Assembly: GCF_020911925.1 (NCBI RefSeq)
Contig: NZ_CP087134.1
Coordinates: 3,286,001 to 3,350,000 of the forward strand
DNA from: Flavobacterium cupriresistens
Lineage (GTDB): Bacteria; Bacteroidota; Bacteroidia; Flavobacteriales; Flavobacteriaceae
Direction of reading: 5' to 3'
Length of the DNA stretch: 64,000 bases
The notes beneath the pieces are model-generated. The model saw nothing but the letters and a program-made list of their open reading frames with translations, did not search any database and was not told where the DNA came from. Positions 15,230 through 24,739 of this stretch are shown piece by piece. A program made the translations under genes and the position numbers. How positions within the stretch are numbered: the stretch's first letter is position 1; each line of letters opens with the position of its first letter.

Positions 15230-15514
15230 TTATGAAAAAAGAACATCATGTATATCAGCGGTTCTATCGAAAACACTTTTGGCAAAAGGACAAAGCGGAA
15301 TAATTTTAAAATCATTGGCCCTTGCGTATTCAACGGCAGCCATGACCATTTTTTTACCAACACCTTTCCCGTTGAATTCTTCATTTACTTCTGTATGGTC
15401 AATGATGAATTTGGTGTCTCCGGCCCAGCTATAAGTCATTTTTCCCGCTTGTTTTCCGTCTTCTACAGCTTCAAAATATCCTTTTCTTCCTTCGTTTATT
15501 TGTTGTATTTCCAT
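15230..15514 (-). CDS. Small GNAT-type N-acetyltransferase (Gcn5-related, YjdJ-like)
   Basis: The 94-residue protein matches the minimal GNAT fold. FEAVEDGKQAGKMTYSW is followed by FIIDHTEVNEEFNGKGVGKKMV, which carries the acetyl-CoA-binding N/G-x-G-x-G/A pyrophosphate loop, then AVEYARANDFKIIPLCPFAKSVF. This is the short family typified by YjdJ and has no extra substrate-binding domain. The substrate is unknown. It is the last gene of a tight minus-strand operon, 5 bp after the OsmC-family gene. Confidence 0.88.
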   Translation of the reverse strand: MEIQQINEGRKGYFEAVEDGKQAGKMTYSWAGDTKFIIDHTEVNEEFNGKGVGKKMVMAAVEYARANDFKIIPLCPFAKSVFDRTADIHDVLFS

Positions 15515-15519
15515 GATTG

Positions 15520-15915
15520 TTAAAATAATGTGGTTTTGATTTCTATTGAATGTGTTAATGTTTTATGAATTGGGCAACTGTTGGCAATGGTTTCTAAACG
15601 TTGTCGTTGTGTATCGTCTACCTCGCCGATAATTTCAATTTTTCGGGTAAATAAAGAGACATTCTGATTAGAGTCTCTTTCAAAATCGACCTTAATATTG
15701 ATTTCAGAAACTTGCCATTGTTTGCGGTTGATGTACATTCGCAATGTAATAAGTGTACAGGCTGCTAATGAAGAAGCTAAAAGTTCAGAAGGACTAAACC
15801 CCAGATTTTTACCTCCAATTTCTTGAGGTTCGTCTGCTATTACCGTATTTCCGCTGGCAGATTTTATTTCGGTGCGATACAAGCGCGTGTCAATTTGTGC
15901 TGATATAGTTTCCAT
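15520..15915 (-). CDS. OsmC/Ohr-family peroxidase-like protein
   Basis: The 131-residue protein follows the OsmC pattern: DEPQEIGGKNLGFSPSELLASSLAACTLITLRMY, with the peroxidatic Cys in AACT, then an RKIEI-G strand and the second family Cys in ANSCPIHKTL. Family members reduce organic hydroperoxides using the two cysteines; both are present here. It sits between pirin (3 bp upstream) and the acetyltransferase (5 bp downstream). The operon may belong to an oxidative or electrophile stress response, but that is inference. Confidence 0.88.
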   Translation of the reverse strand: METISAQIDTRLYRTEIKSASGNTVIADEPQEIGGKNLGFSPSELLASSLAACTLITLRMYINRKQWQVSEINIKVDFERDSNQNVSLFTRKIEIIGEVDDTQRQRLETIANSCPIHKTLTHSIEIKTTLF

Positions 15916-15918
15916 ATG

Positions 15919-16800
15919 TTATTTCATTCGGGGTTCAGGTAAAGGAACAAACTCAGTTTCTCCCGGGACTTTTGGGAACGTCTGTGCTGTCCAGTCTCTT
16001 TTTGCTTTTTCGATTAATTCTTTGTCAGAGGAAACAAAATTCCAGAAGATAAAATGTTCTTCAGGGAAAGGAGCTCCTCCAAAAATATAAACAGTAGAAT
16101 GAGCAGCAATTTCAAACTCACATAAAGTACTGTCATTTGTAATCAGGATCTGCTTCGGATCGTAAACATGCTCTCCGCTTTTAATACTTCCTTCCAGGAT
16201 ATATAAACCACTTTCTCCATACAGATCTTTTCCAATATTGATTTTTTGAGTCGTTTCACTTTTGATCTCAATAAAATACAACGGACTATACACGGGAACC
16301 GGTGATTTTTTATTGAAAGCTTCTCCGGCAATTAATTTATATGAAACTCCATTTTCTTCCCATTGTGGAATATCATCTGCCTCCACATGTGTGAAATTAG
16401 GTTCCATTTGCTCTAATTCTTTTGGCAAAGCAACCCAAATCTGTAATCCATGAAGGACTTTATCGGAAGTTCTTAAATATTCGGGTGTTCTTTCGGAATG
16501 TACGATTCCTTTTCCTGCGGTCATCCAGTTTACAGCGCCCGGTTTTATTTCGAGTTCTGTTCCCAGACTGTCACGATGCATGATACTTCCTTCAAACATA
16601 AAGGTCAGTGTAGAAAGTCCGATATGCGGGTGAGGAGGGACGTCCATATTCTGGTGTTGGTTCAGATGTGCGGGTCCCATATGATCGATAAATACAAATG
16701 GTCCGACTGCTCTTTTTTCACGAAAAGGCAATAATCTCCCTACCATAAAATTGCCAATGTTGGCGGCGCGTTCTTCGATAATTAAACTGATGTTTGACAT
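15919..16800 (-). CDS. Pirin family protein
   Basis: The 293-residue bicupin has N-terminal motifs FVFIDHMGPAHLN, VPPHPHIGLSTLTFMFEG, GAVNWMTAGKGIVHSERTP and LQIWVALP. These include the His-His-Glu/His metal ligands of pirin and YhhW-type quercetinases. The C-terminal cupin ends with AHSTVYIFGGAPFPEEHFIFWNFVSS, also typical. The biological substrate in Bacteroidota is uncertain. It is the first gene of the pirin-osmC-acetyltransferase operon. A full promoter (TTG at 16904-16906, 18 bp, TAACTTTG at 16878-16885, minus strand) lies upstream. Confidence 0.92.
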   Translation of the reverse strand: MSNISLIIEERAANIGNFMVGRLLPFREKRAVGPFVFIDHMGPAHLNQHQNMDVPPHPHIGLSTLTFMFEGSIMHRDSLGTELEIKPGAVNWMTAGKGIVHSERTPEYLRTSDKVLHGLQIWVALPKELEQMEPNFTHVEADDIPQWEENGVSYKLIAGEAFNKKSPVPVYSPLYFIEIKSETTQKINIGKDLYGESGLYILEGSIKSGEHVYDPKQILITNDSTLCEFEIAAHSTVYIFGGAPFPEEHFIFWNFVSSDKELIEKAKRDWTAQTFPKVPGETEFVPLPEPRMK

Positions 16801-16877
16801 GGTATATTTTTAAAATTGATCTTTTGACGATTGAGATTTATTGTAATTATTGCTGGGGTTCTTTATAATTGGTTTGA

Positions 16878-16906
16878 CAAAGTTACTATCATTATTAAAA
16901 ATGCAA
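16878..16906 (-). promoter_or_regulatory. Flavobacterial promoter of the pirin operon
   Basis: On the minus strand, TTG (16904-16906), an 18-bp spacer and TAACTTTG (16878-16885) match TTG-N17-23-TAnnTTTG. This would give a leader of about 70 nt before the ATG at 16800. Confidence 0.65.
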
Positions 16907-16982
16907 CTTAATGTAGATTAAGAACAGAGTTATCATAAAAGTAAGGATAAATATTTAATTACTAAAGGCCATTTTTAAACCT

Positions 16983-17015
16983 AAACCTAACAGGTTTTTA
17001 AAACCTGTTAGGTTT
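16983..17015. repeat. Perfect palindrome, second copy of the CAGGTTTTTAAAACCTG element
   Basis: Sixteen-base arms (16983-16998 and 17000-17015, AAACCTAACAGGTTTT) are exact complements around one T. The core CAGGTTTTTAAAACCTG is identical to the element at 13663-13691. It lies beyond the metal-ATPase terminator. Confidence 0.75.
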
Positions 17016-17031
17016 GAAATATTTACGTAAA

Positions 17032-17073
17032 AAAAAGGGGTATTTGTACAGAATCGTACAAATACCCCTTTTT
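17032..17073 (-). terminator. Terminator of the metal-efflux operon
   Basis: An 18-bp perfect stem (17032-17049 with 17056-17073) has loop AGAATC and an adjoining T-run on the minus strand. It lies 19 bp past the stop of the P-type ATPase gene and is one of the strongest terminators in the window. Confidence 0.9.
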
Positions 17074-17091
17074 AATATACTTTAATTTTAT

Positions 17092-19089
17092 TTAAAACTT
17101 CATTCTCTGAATCCTAACTGCATTCAGAATCGCTAATAAAGCGACACCCACGTCAGCAAAAACAGCTTCCCACATGGTAGCGAGGCCGCCGGCACCCAGT
17201 ACAAGTACAATGGCTTTTACAACAAAGGCTAAACTAATATTCTGCCATACAATTTGTTTGGTTTTTTTACCAATATTTATGGCGGTGTATATTTTTGTTG
17301 GCTGGTCGTTTTGAATCACGATATCGGCCGTTTCTATAGTAGCATCACTTCCTAAGCCACCCATTGCGATTCCGGCATGTGCCAACGCAATCACAGGTGC
17401 ATCATTTACGCCATCGCCAACAAAGGCAATTTTTAGGTCTTTGTTTTTTAAATCCGTAACTTTTTCAACCTTATTTTCGGGTAATAAGTCACCATAAGCC
17501 ACATCGATATTTAATTCTTTGGCAACGGTATTAACCACAGCTGTTTTATCCCCCGAAAGCATGACGGTTTTTACATTTATTCGATGTAAACTTTCAATGG
17601 CCTCTTTGGCGTCTTCTTTTATTTCATCGGCGATGAGGAAATAACCGGCATATTTTTGATTGACGGCTACAACAATTATAGTGAAAGGCGTTTGGTCTAT
17701 TTCGGTATCATAACTAATATCGAACTTTTTCATTAGTTTGGTATTTCCGGCCAAAATAGCATTGCCGTCAACTGTACCTTTTAGACCGTGACCTGCAATT
17801 TCTTCAACAGCGGTAACAACACTGTTTTTTTCTGCTCCGTTGGCATAGTCAATAATGGCAGTACCAACAGGATGTGTTGATTTGGTTTCGAGTGCAGCCG
17901 TATATTTTATTAAATCAGCATCGGGAATCCCGACTGCTACTACTTTTTGAACTTTAAAAACCCCTTTTGTCAAAGTTCCGGTTTTGTCCATTACCACAAC
18001 CTGAATTGCCGCCATGATGTCTAAGAAGCTCGAGCCCTTAAACAAAATCCCGTTTTTACTTGCCGCTCCAATTCCGCCAAAGTAACCCAGTGGAATTGAA
18101 ATCACCAAGGCACAAGGACAAGAGATTACCAAAAAGACTAAGGCACGATACAACCAATCTTTAAAAAGATAATTGTCTACAAAAAAGTAAGGCAGTAAAC
18201 AGATCGCGATTGCTGCATAAACCACAATTGGCGTGTATATTTTGGCAAATTTTCGGATAAACAATTCGGTTGGCGCTTTTTTGGAAGTCGCTTCCTGAAC
18301 CATTTCCAGAATTTTAGACAATTTACTATCGGTATACAAAGTGGTAACTTTTACTTCAGCTACGGCATTGAGATTGATCATTCCCGCAAGGACATTTTCG
18401 CCTTTGTTTTTGGTATCAGGTTTACTTTCTCCTGTTAATGCTGCGGTATTAAAGGAAGCTGTTTCAGAAAGAAGTTCGCCATCTAAGCCTAATTTTTCGC
18501 CTGGTTTTAATTGAATGATGTCTCCAATTTGAGCATTTTTTGCTTTAATAATTTTAGGCTGATTGTTCTCAAGAATCGTCACTTCATCCGGACGCTGGTC
18601 TAATAGTGTTTTGATGTTTGCTTTGGCACGAGTTACTGCCAATGTTTGGAAAGTTTCGCCAACAGCATAAAAAAGCATTACAGCAACGCCTTCGGGATAT
18701 TCACCAATTGCAAAAGCACCGATGGTAGCAATACTCATTAATAAAAACTCTGAAAAGAAAGCACCATTTCTGGCACTTCCAATTGCTTCTTTTATGACAG
18801 GAAAACCAACCGGTAAATAAGCGACTATATACCAAACAATTCTAACCCAACCTGTAAACCACGTTTGAGGTAAATAATTGTCGAAAACAATGGCAATGAT
18901 TAGTAAAACAAAACTAGTTATTGCCGGAGAAAAAAGCTGAAAAGTAGTCTGATCTCCTACTGAGTGGTCATGTCCATCGTCGTCGCTATGTTTGTTATCA
19001 TCATGTGAGCAGCAACCTGCTTCTGTATTTTTTTTGGGAGCTGTGTTTTGTTTTGTTTCACAGCAATCAGTATCGTCATTATGTATCAT
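17092..19089 (-). CDS. Zn/Cd/Pb-type P1B-2 heavy-metal ATPase
   Basis: This 665-residue inner-membrane pump exports divalent soft metals from the cytoplasm. Motifs are TGE in AALTGESKP, metal-site CPC (Cys324-Pro-Cys326), phosphorylation site DKTGTLTKG (Asp368), HP in STHPVGTAI, and GDGVNDAPVIALAHAGIAMG. The last helix pair contains ADVGVALLAILNA (Asp646), the ZntA-class signature. Instead of a CxxC metal-binding domain, the N-terminus (9-43) has two Cys-Cys pairs and many His/Asp residues. I chose the ATG at 19089. The longer frame would overlap the upstream czcB-like gene, whose stop is 10 bp away. Confidence 0.92.
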   Translation of the reverse strand: MIHNDDTDCCETKQNTAPKKNTEAGCCSHDDNKHSDDDGHDHSVGDQTTFQLFSPAITSFVLLIIAIVFDNYLPQTWFTGWVRIVWYIVAYLPVGFPVIKEAIGSARNGAFFSEFLLMSIATIGAFAIGEYPEGVAVMLFYAVGETFQTLAVTRAKANIKTLLDQRPDEVTILENNQPKIIKAKNAQIGDIIQLKPGEKLGLDGELLSETASFNTAALTGESKPDTKNKGENVLAGMINLNAVAEVKVTTLYTDSKLSKILEMVQEATSKKAPTELFIRKFAKIYTPIVVYAAIAICLLPYFFVDNYLFKDWLYRALVFLVISCPCALVISIPLGYFGGIGAASKNGILFKGSSFLDIMAAIQVVVMDKTGTLTKGVFKVQKVVAVGIPDADLIKYTAALETKSTHPVGTAIIDYANGAEKNSVVTAVEEIAGHGLKGTVDGNAILAGNTKLMKKFDISYDTEIDQTPFTIIVVAVNQKYAGYFLIADEIKEDAKEAIESLHRINVKTVMLSGDKTAVVNTVAKELNIDVAYGDLLPENKVEKVTDLKNKDLKIAFVGDGVNDAPVIALAHAGIAMGGLGSDATIETADIVIQNDQPTKIYTAINIGKKTKQIVWQNISLAFVVKAIVLVLGAGGLATMWEAVFADVGVALLAILNAVRIQRMKF

Positions 19090-19099
19090 AAAATTTAGA

Positions 19100-20317
19100 T
19101 TAGTGAGTGTGTTCTCCACCGCCTTTTTGAGCAGACAATAGATAAAAAGCACCTTGTGTAACAATTTTGCTTGTATTCGGGATTGAAGTTACAAATTTTA
19201 TTTCAGTATATCCCATATCGGTAGTGCCCGGAATAACCTCAATGGCTTTAAAATGTATTTCTTCAGCTTCCTCTTTAGAATCGTGTTTTCCGCCTTTTTC
19301 GGCATGTTCTTCTTCTTGAATAAAGATGAAATATTTATCACCATTTTTTACAATTGATGCTTTTGGCAGTGCCGGCACGGTAGCGCTATTAAGGTTTATA
19401 TTGGCAGAAACATACATTCCGGAGATTAGTCCTTTAGCATCATCGGGATTTATTTTGGCGTGAACGGCAACTGTTTTACTTTCGTTAGAAAAAGATTTAT
19501 TGATACCGAATATTTTACCCTTTATGGATTTATTGGATTGGTTGGTCAATATGAAATCGACTTCCTGACCTATTGAAATTGAGCCTAAATCTTTTTCATA
19601 TACATTTAAATCCAAATGCATTTGACTGTTGTCAACTACTTCAAATAACGGAATTCCTGTTTCCGCAAATGCTCCTTTGGCAATACTGATCTTACCTACA
19701 TAACCACTTATCGGTGATAGAATAGGGATTAATGCATTGTTGCTGTTTGGGCTAATATTAAGCGCCAGCAATTTGTTTTTTGCCGCTTGTGCTCGTGCTC
19801 GTTCTACAGCCAATTTTGCTTTGACCTCCTGAAATGTTTTTCGTGGATTTACATTTTCATCAGCCAATGTTTTTTGACGATTGTATTCTAATTGTAAATA
19901 CTCGATATTGGCTGTAGCCGATTTGTATTCTTCTAACATTTCTACCACTTCCAGATTTTGAATAGTAGCCAGCACTTTGCCTTTGTTGACATAAGTACCT
20001 TCCAAAACTAAAATGTCTTTGACTGTACCTCCAAGTAATGTGGCAATTTTAGCGGAATTTTGAGGAGGAACCGTCGTATACCCATTTGCTTTAATGATCG
20101 TGTTAAGGTTACGGTTTTCCACCATTCCAAACTGAATGCCAACTGTTTTAAATTGAGCAGCCGTCAACATTACTTCATTTTCTAATTTCTCGTCTTCCTG
20201 AACCTCTTCGGTTTTTTTCTCATTACACGATGTTAGGAGTAATATGAGCATTAGAAGAAAGGCGACAGGGACAAACAGGAGGGTAAAACGCTTTGTTGTA
20301 TTTTTTATATTTTTCAT
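19100..20317 (-). CDS. CzcB-type periplasmic adaptor lipoprotein of heavy-metal RND efflux
   Basis: This 405-residue membrane-fusion protein has an N-terminal signal and lipobox LLTSC (Cys31). A barrel-sandwich domain (LLGGTVKDILVLEGTYVNKG ... PILSPISGYVGKISIAKGAF) brackets a coiled-coil hairpin, followed by beta-barrel and membrane-proximal domains (GQEVDFILTNQS, SGMYVSANINL). The C-terminal part has His/Glu-rich stretches (EEEHAEKGGKHDSKEEAEE and GGGEHTH) suited to metal binding. It lies 11 bp after the fused CzcA gene and 10 bp before the ATPase, so all three are co-transcribed. Confidence 0.92.
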   Translation of the reverse strand: MKNIKNTTKRFTLLFVPVAFLLMLILLLTSCNEKKTEEVQEDEKLENEVMLTAAQFKTVGIQFGMVENRNLNTIIKANGYTTVPPQNSAKIATLLGGTVKDILVLEGTYVNKGKVLATIQNLEVVEMLEEYKSATANIEYLQLEYNRQKTLADENVNPRKTFQEVKAKLAVERARAQAAKNKLLALNISPNSNNALIPILSPISGYVGKISIAKGAFAETGIPLFEVVDNSQMHLDLNVYEKDLGSISIGQEVDFILTNQSNKSIKGKIFGINKSFSNESKTVAVHAKINPDDAKGLISGMYVSANINLNSATVPALPKASIVKNGDKYFIFIQEEEHAEKGGKHDSKEEAEEIHFKAIEVIPGTTDMGYTEIKFVTSIPNTSKIVTQGAFYLLSAQKGGGEHTH

Positions 20318-20328
20318 TATGATGAATA

Positions 20329-23300
20329 TTAGTTATTAGAAATAGAAGGGAATTGTAAACGAATGGCACTTTGATTGTACATATTCAAAGTCTCGGCATA
20401 TTGTTTTTTTATGTCAATGGCCTGATTTAAAAAACTGATATAAGTCCAATAGCTCATATCGCCATTTGAATAGCTTTTCTGGGCTGTTGTAATAATCTGC
20501 TCGGCATATTGCAGGCCTTCTTTTTGATAATAAGACAGCCCTTTTTGTTGTTTTTCAAAATCGTTATTCAATTCTTGTATTTGTAATTCCAAAGAGAATT
20601 TATTTTTCTCTAACTCCAATTCTGATTGTGTAATGTTTATCGCTGCGGCTTTGGCTCTAGCGGTATTAACGCCACCAAACAGCGGAATTTGTAAACCCGC
20701 CGTAAATCCCTGAAACAAAGATTTAGTATCAATGGTTTGTGCAAAGTACCCTAAACCCAGTTTTGGTGTTCGTAGTGCTTTATAGGTATTCGCTTCTTTC
20801 TGATACACCGAAATTTGTTGCTGATAGTACTCTGTCATTAGGTTTTCTACTTTAGACTTGTTGGAATCTGCAAGTGTTGTAAACTGTAAAGAGGTCGTGG
20901 TATCAGGCACAATATCTTCTTTAGTTTGAACAAAAAACTGCAACTGTTTTTGATAAATAGTCAAATCGTAGGCTAGCTGCTCTTTTTGAGTTTCAATTTC
21001 TTTGACTTTAGCCTTGGCACTAATTACTTCGATATTTCCGCTTTCGCCGGTCTTAAAACGCAGCTCTGCATTTTTTAGAAATAAAGCATAAATATTGAAC
21101 AATTCGGTATTTAATTTTTGAATAGAAACGCCGTATAAATATTGATAGTAAGCTAATGTTACTGCCTTTTCAATTTCATAGGCAGACATGGCTTTTCGTT
21201 TTTCAGCCAATTTCACCAATTCTTCCTGCAATTGTCGGTTCGCTTTGGTGATTTTTCCGATTGGGAAATACTGCTGCACAGAAACATTGCTATCATAATC
21301 GACACTGTTAAACTGTCCGCCTTGGTACTGTATCTGCAAAGCATCGGGTTGAAAAGCAGTCTTTTTAAGGATCGTTTGTTTTTCTACTTCTTTATCGGCA
21401 ATTTTTAAATTGATGTTATTAGATTTTGCTATTTCGATTGCTTTTTCCAATGTAACGGTCTGTTGGTTTTGAGCAAAAGAAAAACTGCTGATCAGTAGTA
21501 AAAAAACAGTTGCTATTGATTTTGTCATTTTTGCTTTTAGATTAATTTTTTTTTCAGACAATAAATAGAGTATAGGTAAAACAATTAACGTTAGTAAGGT
21601 TGCGGAGAATAAACCACCAATTACAACCGTCGCTAATGGTTTTTGAACTTCGGCACCACCGCTCGTAGATAATGCCATTGGCAAAAATCCTAAAGAAGCT
21701 ACTGCTGCTGTCATTAAAACGGGACGTAATCTTGTTTTTGTTCCAATTAATACACGTTGCAGCGGATCAGTGATTCCTTCTGTTTTTAATTGATTGAAAT
21801 AAGAAATCAAAACAATTCCGTTAAGAACTGCGATTCCAAACAGCGCGATAAAACCAATTCCTGCTGAAATACTAAAAGGCATACCACGCATCCATAAGGC
21901 AAATACACCACCGATGGCCGAAAGCGGAATCGCGGTAAAAATCAAAGCCGCTTGTTTGGTGCTTTTAAAAGTAAAATAAAGTAGCACTAAAATTAAGCTC
22001 AGTGCAATTGGTAAAGCAATAGAAAGACGTTTGTTGGCTTCGATAAGATTTTCAAATTGCCCTCCGTAAGTCACATAATATCCGGCAGGCAGTTTGAAGT
22101 TTTTATCCAGTTTTTGTTGAATTTCTTCTACAACACTTTTCACATCACGTCCACGAACATTCAGTCCAATGGTAATTCTGCGTTTACCGTCTTCGCGAAT
22201 TACTTGTACAGGACCTTGTTCGTATTCTACAGTCGCCACTTGCGAAAGCGGTACCTGCTGTCCGTTTGGTAACGGAATAAACAGATTGCTCACATCAGCG
22301 ATGTCGTTTCGATTGTCTTTGTTCATTCGAACTACAATATCAAATCGTCTGTTTTCTTCATAAATTTTACCGGCTGCTTCCCCTGCAAAAGAAGAGCGAA
22401 GTATCTTGTTTAAGTCTTCAATATTTAAACCATACAAGGCAATTTTATCGTAATCGTATTTAATGGTAATCTGAGGTAACCCACTTACTTTGTCGGCTTT
22501 TAGATCGCCGATACCTTCGATTTTATTGATTTTCTTAATTAGTTCATTGGCTTTTCTTTCCAGAACATCGAGGTTGTCACCAAATATTTTGATGGCAATA
22601 TCGCTTCGGCTACCGGTCATTAATTCGTTGAAACGCATTTGTATCGGCTGTGAAACTTCGATGTTGGCTCCGGGGATTTTTTCCATTTCAGCTTTCATCA
22701 ATTGAGCTAAATCTTGCCAGTTGTCGGCACTTGTCCATTCCTTTTTTTCCTTCAAAACAATAATCAAATCACCACTTTCTATTGGCATAGGGTCGGTTGG
22801 AATTTCACCACTACCGATCTTTGTAACGATGGTTTTAATCTCCGGAAATTTTGCCTTCAACATTTTTTCATATTCCGTTGTTGTTTTGATCATTTGTGAT
22901 AAAGAACTTCCGGTCATAATTGTAGCATTAATGGCTAAATCGCCCTCTTCGATAGTAGGGATAAATTCTCCTCCCATGTTTTGAAAGATGATCAGAGAAA
23001 GAGCAAATAAGGCCACAGCAATACCTAAAACCGCTTTTTTAAAACGTAATGCTTTTTCTAAAAGCGGCGTATATAATTTTTCGAACCAAGCCATCATTCG
23101 GTCGCTGAAATTCGGTTTATGTTCTGTGCTTTTAGACAGGAATAAAGCACTCATCATAGGGACATAAGTCAGGGATAGAATAAAAGCTCCTATAACTGCA
23201 AAACCTACGGTCATAGCCATTGGTTTGAACATTTTTCCTTCAGTTCCGATCAAAGCTAAAATAGGCAGGTACACAATTAAGATAATAATCTCCCCAAAAG

Positions 23301-24645
23301 CAGCACTGTTTCTGATTTTTGAAGCCGAAGCATAAACTTCTTCATTCATTTCAGATTGTGTTAGCTCTCTTTTTTTCTTGAGTTTTTGCAAGTGGTGCAT
23401 GGTGGCTTCGACAATAATTACGGCACCATCGACTATAATCCCAAAGTCGATTGCCCCAAGACTCATAAGGTTTCCGCTGACGCCAAATGCATTCATCAGA
23501 ATTACAGCAAAAAGCATGGCCAAAGGAATCACAGAAGCGACGATTAATCCCGCACGAAGATTTCCTAAGAATAAGATCAATACAAAAATGACGATTAAAG
23601 CTCCTTCAAGTAGATTTTTAGTAACCGTTCCAATAGCATTATCAACCAATTTACTTCTGTCAATAAAAGCTTCGGCAACAACACCTTCAGGCAACATTTT
23701 GTTGATCTGAATCATTTTTTCTTTGACACGTTCCACAACAGCTTTCGAATTTTCTCCTTTAAGCATAAGGGTTAGTCCACCCACAATTTCACCTTTTCCG
23801 TCTTTGGTAGTGGCACCAAAACGAATCGCATTTCCGAGTTGCACGGTTGCGATATCGCGAATTAGAATAGGAGTTGCATTTCGGTTTTTAACCACAATAT
23901 TTCCAATATCTTTAATTCCTGACGCCATTCCGACTCCACGAATGAAATAAGCAAATTCATCTTTTTCAATATAAGCACCACCTGTATTCTGATTGTTTTT
24001 TTCGAGCGCGTCAAAAATTTCTGTAATGGTAACGCCGGCACTATTCAATCGGTTGGGATCAACGGAAATTTCGTATTGTTTTACGCTTCCTCCCCAGGTG
24101 CTTACTTCGGCAACGCCTTTTACGCCTTGTAGTTGAGGTACAATAATCCAGTCCTGAATGGTTCTTAAGCTGGTTGCATTGTACTTGTCCTCATAGCCTT
24201 TTTTGGCATACACGTCATATTGGTAAATTTCACCAAGACCCGTTGAAACAGGAGCTAATTCGGGTGTTCCGGCATATTTAGGAATGATTTCCTCGGCTTG
24301 TTTAAGCCTTTGAAAAACTTGTTCACGTGCCCAATACGTATCGGCACCTTCTTCAAATACAACCGTAACAACTGATAGTCCAAAACGGGAAATACTTCGC
24401 AGTTCGATTACTTTTGGTATCGTTTTTACCGACTGTTCAAGTGGGTAGGTGATCAATTGTTCTACTTCTTGGCTTGCCAATGTTGGCGCTGTAGTGATAA
24501 TCTGCACCTGATTGTTGGTAATATCAGGGAGAGCATCCAACGGTAGGTTTTTAAGGGAATAACTTCCCCAGGCTATAAGAATCAGGGTAATTAGAAGTAT
24601 AATGAATTTATTCTTTATACTAAATTGTATAATGTTATCTAGCAT
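20329..24645 (-). CDS. CzcA-family heavy-metal RND pump fused to a TolC/CzcC-type outer-membrane channel
   Basis: The 1438-residue product combines two partners. Residues 1 to ~1035 form an RND transporter with two large periplasmic loops; the helix-4 motif DFGIIVDGAVIIVEA is of the divalent-cation (Czc/Cnr) type rather than the CusA type. Residues ~1040-1438 are an outer-membrane efflux channel (AIEIAKSNNINLKIADKEVE, AYYQYLYGVSIQKLN, FSLELQIQELNNDFEK). The junction at Met1040 (codon ending 21526) is followed by a signal-peptide-like hydrophobic run ending SFSFAQ. I chose the ATG at 24645; upstream residues do not resemble the family. Together with CzcB it would span both membranes. Confidence 0.9.
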   Translation of the reverse strand: MLDNIIQFSIKNKFIILLITLILIAWGSYSLKNLPLDALPDITNNQVQIITTAPTLASQEVEQLITYPLEQSVKTIPKVIELRSISRFGLSVVTVVFEEGADTYWAREQVFQRLKQAEEIIPKYAGTPELAPVSTGLGEIYQYDVYAKKGYEDKYNATSLRTIQDWIIVPQLQGVKGVAEVSTWGGSVKQYEISVDPNRLNSAGVTITEIFDALEKNNQNTGGAYIEKDEFAYFIRGVGMASGIKDIGNIVVKNRNATPILIRDIATVQLGNAIRFGATTKDGKGEIVGGLTLMLKGENSKAVVERVKEKMIQINKMLPEGVVAEAFIDRSKLVDNAIGTVTKNLLEGALIVIFVLILFLGNLRAGLIVASVIPLAMLFAVILMNAFGVSGNLMSLGAIDFGIIVDGAVIIVEATMHHLQKLKKKRELTQSEMNEEVYASASKIRNSAAFGEIIILIVYLPILALIGTEGKMFKPMAMTVGFAVIGAFILSLTYVPMMSALFLSKSTEHKPNFSDRMMAWFEKLYTPLLEKALRFKKAVLGIAVALFALSLIIFQNMGGEFIPTIEEGDLAINATIMTGSSLSQMIKTTTEYEKMLKAKFPEIKTIVTKIGSGEIPTDPMPIESGDLIIVLKEKKEWTSADNWQDLAQLMKAEMEKIPGANIEVSQPIQMRFNELMTGSRSDIAIKIFGDNLDVLERKANELIKKINKIEGIGDLKADKVSGLPQITIKYDYDKIALYGLNIEDLNKILRSSFAGEAAGKIYEENRRFDIVVRMNKDNRNDIADVSNLFIPLPNGQQVPLSQVATVEYEQGPVQVIREDGKRRITIGLNVRGRDVKSVVEEIQQKLDKNFKLPAGYYVTYGGQFENLIEANKRLSIALPIALSLILVLLYFTFKSTKQAALIFTAIPLSAIGGVFALWMRGMPFSISAGIGFIALFGIAVLNGIVLISYFNQLKTEGITDPLQRVLIGTKTRLRPVLMTAAVASLGFLPMALSTSGGAEVQKPLATVVIGGLFSATLLTLIVLPILYLLSEKKINLKAKMTKSIATVFLLLISSFSFAQNQQTVTLEKAIEIAKSNNINLKIADKEVEKQTILKKTAFQPDALQIQYQGGQFNSVDYDSNVSVQQYFPIGKITKANRQLQEELVKLAEKRKAMSAYEIEKAVTLAYYQYLYGVSIQKLNTELFNIYALFLKNAELRFKTGESGNIEVISAKAKVKEIETQKEQLAYDLTIYQKQLQFFVQTKEDIVPDTTTSLQFTTLADSNKSKVENLMTEYYQQQISVYQKEANTYKALRTPKLGLGYFAQTIDTKSLFQGFTAGLQIPLFGGVNTARAKAAAINITQSELELEKNKFSLELQIQELNNDFEKQQKGLSYYQKEGLQYAEQIITTAQKSYSNGDMSYWTYISFLNQAIDIKKQYAETLNMYNQSAIRLQFPSISNN

Positions 24646-24739
24646 TTTTTTGGATATAATGAATGAGAAATCAGACGAAATCGGCCTGTTTTTTTGTGGT
24701 AAGTCCACAACACATCTACCCGAAATTACTCGGGCTACA

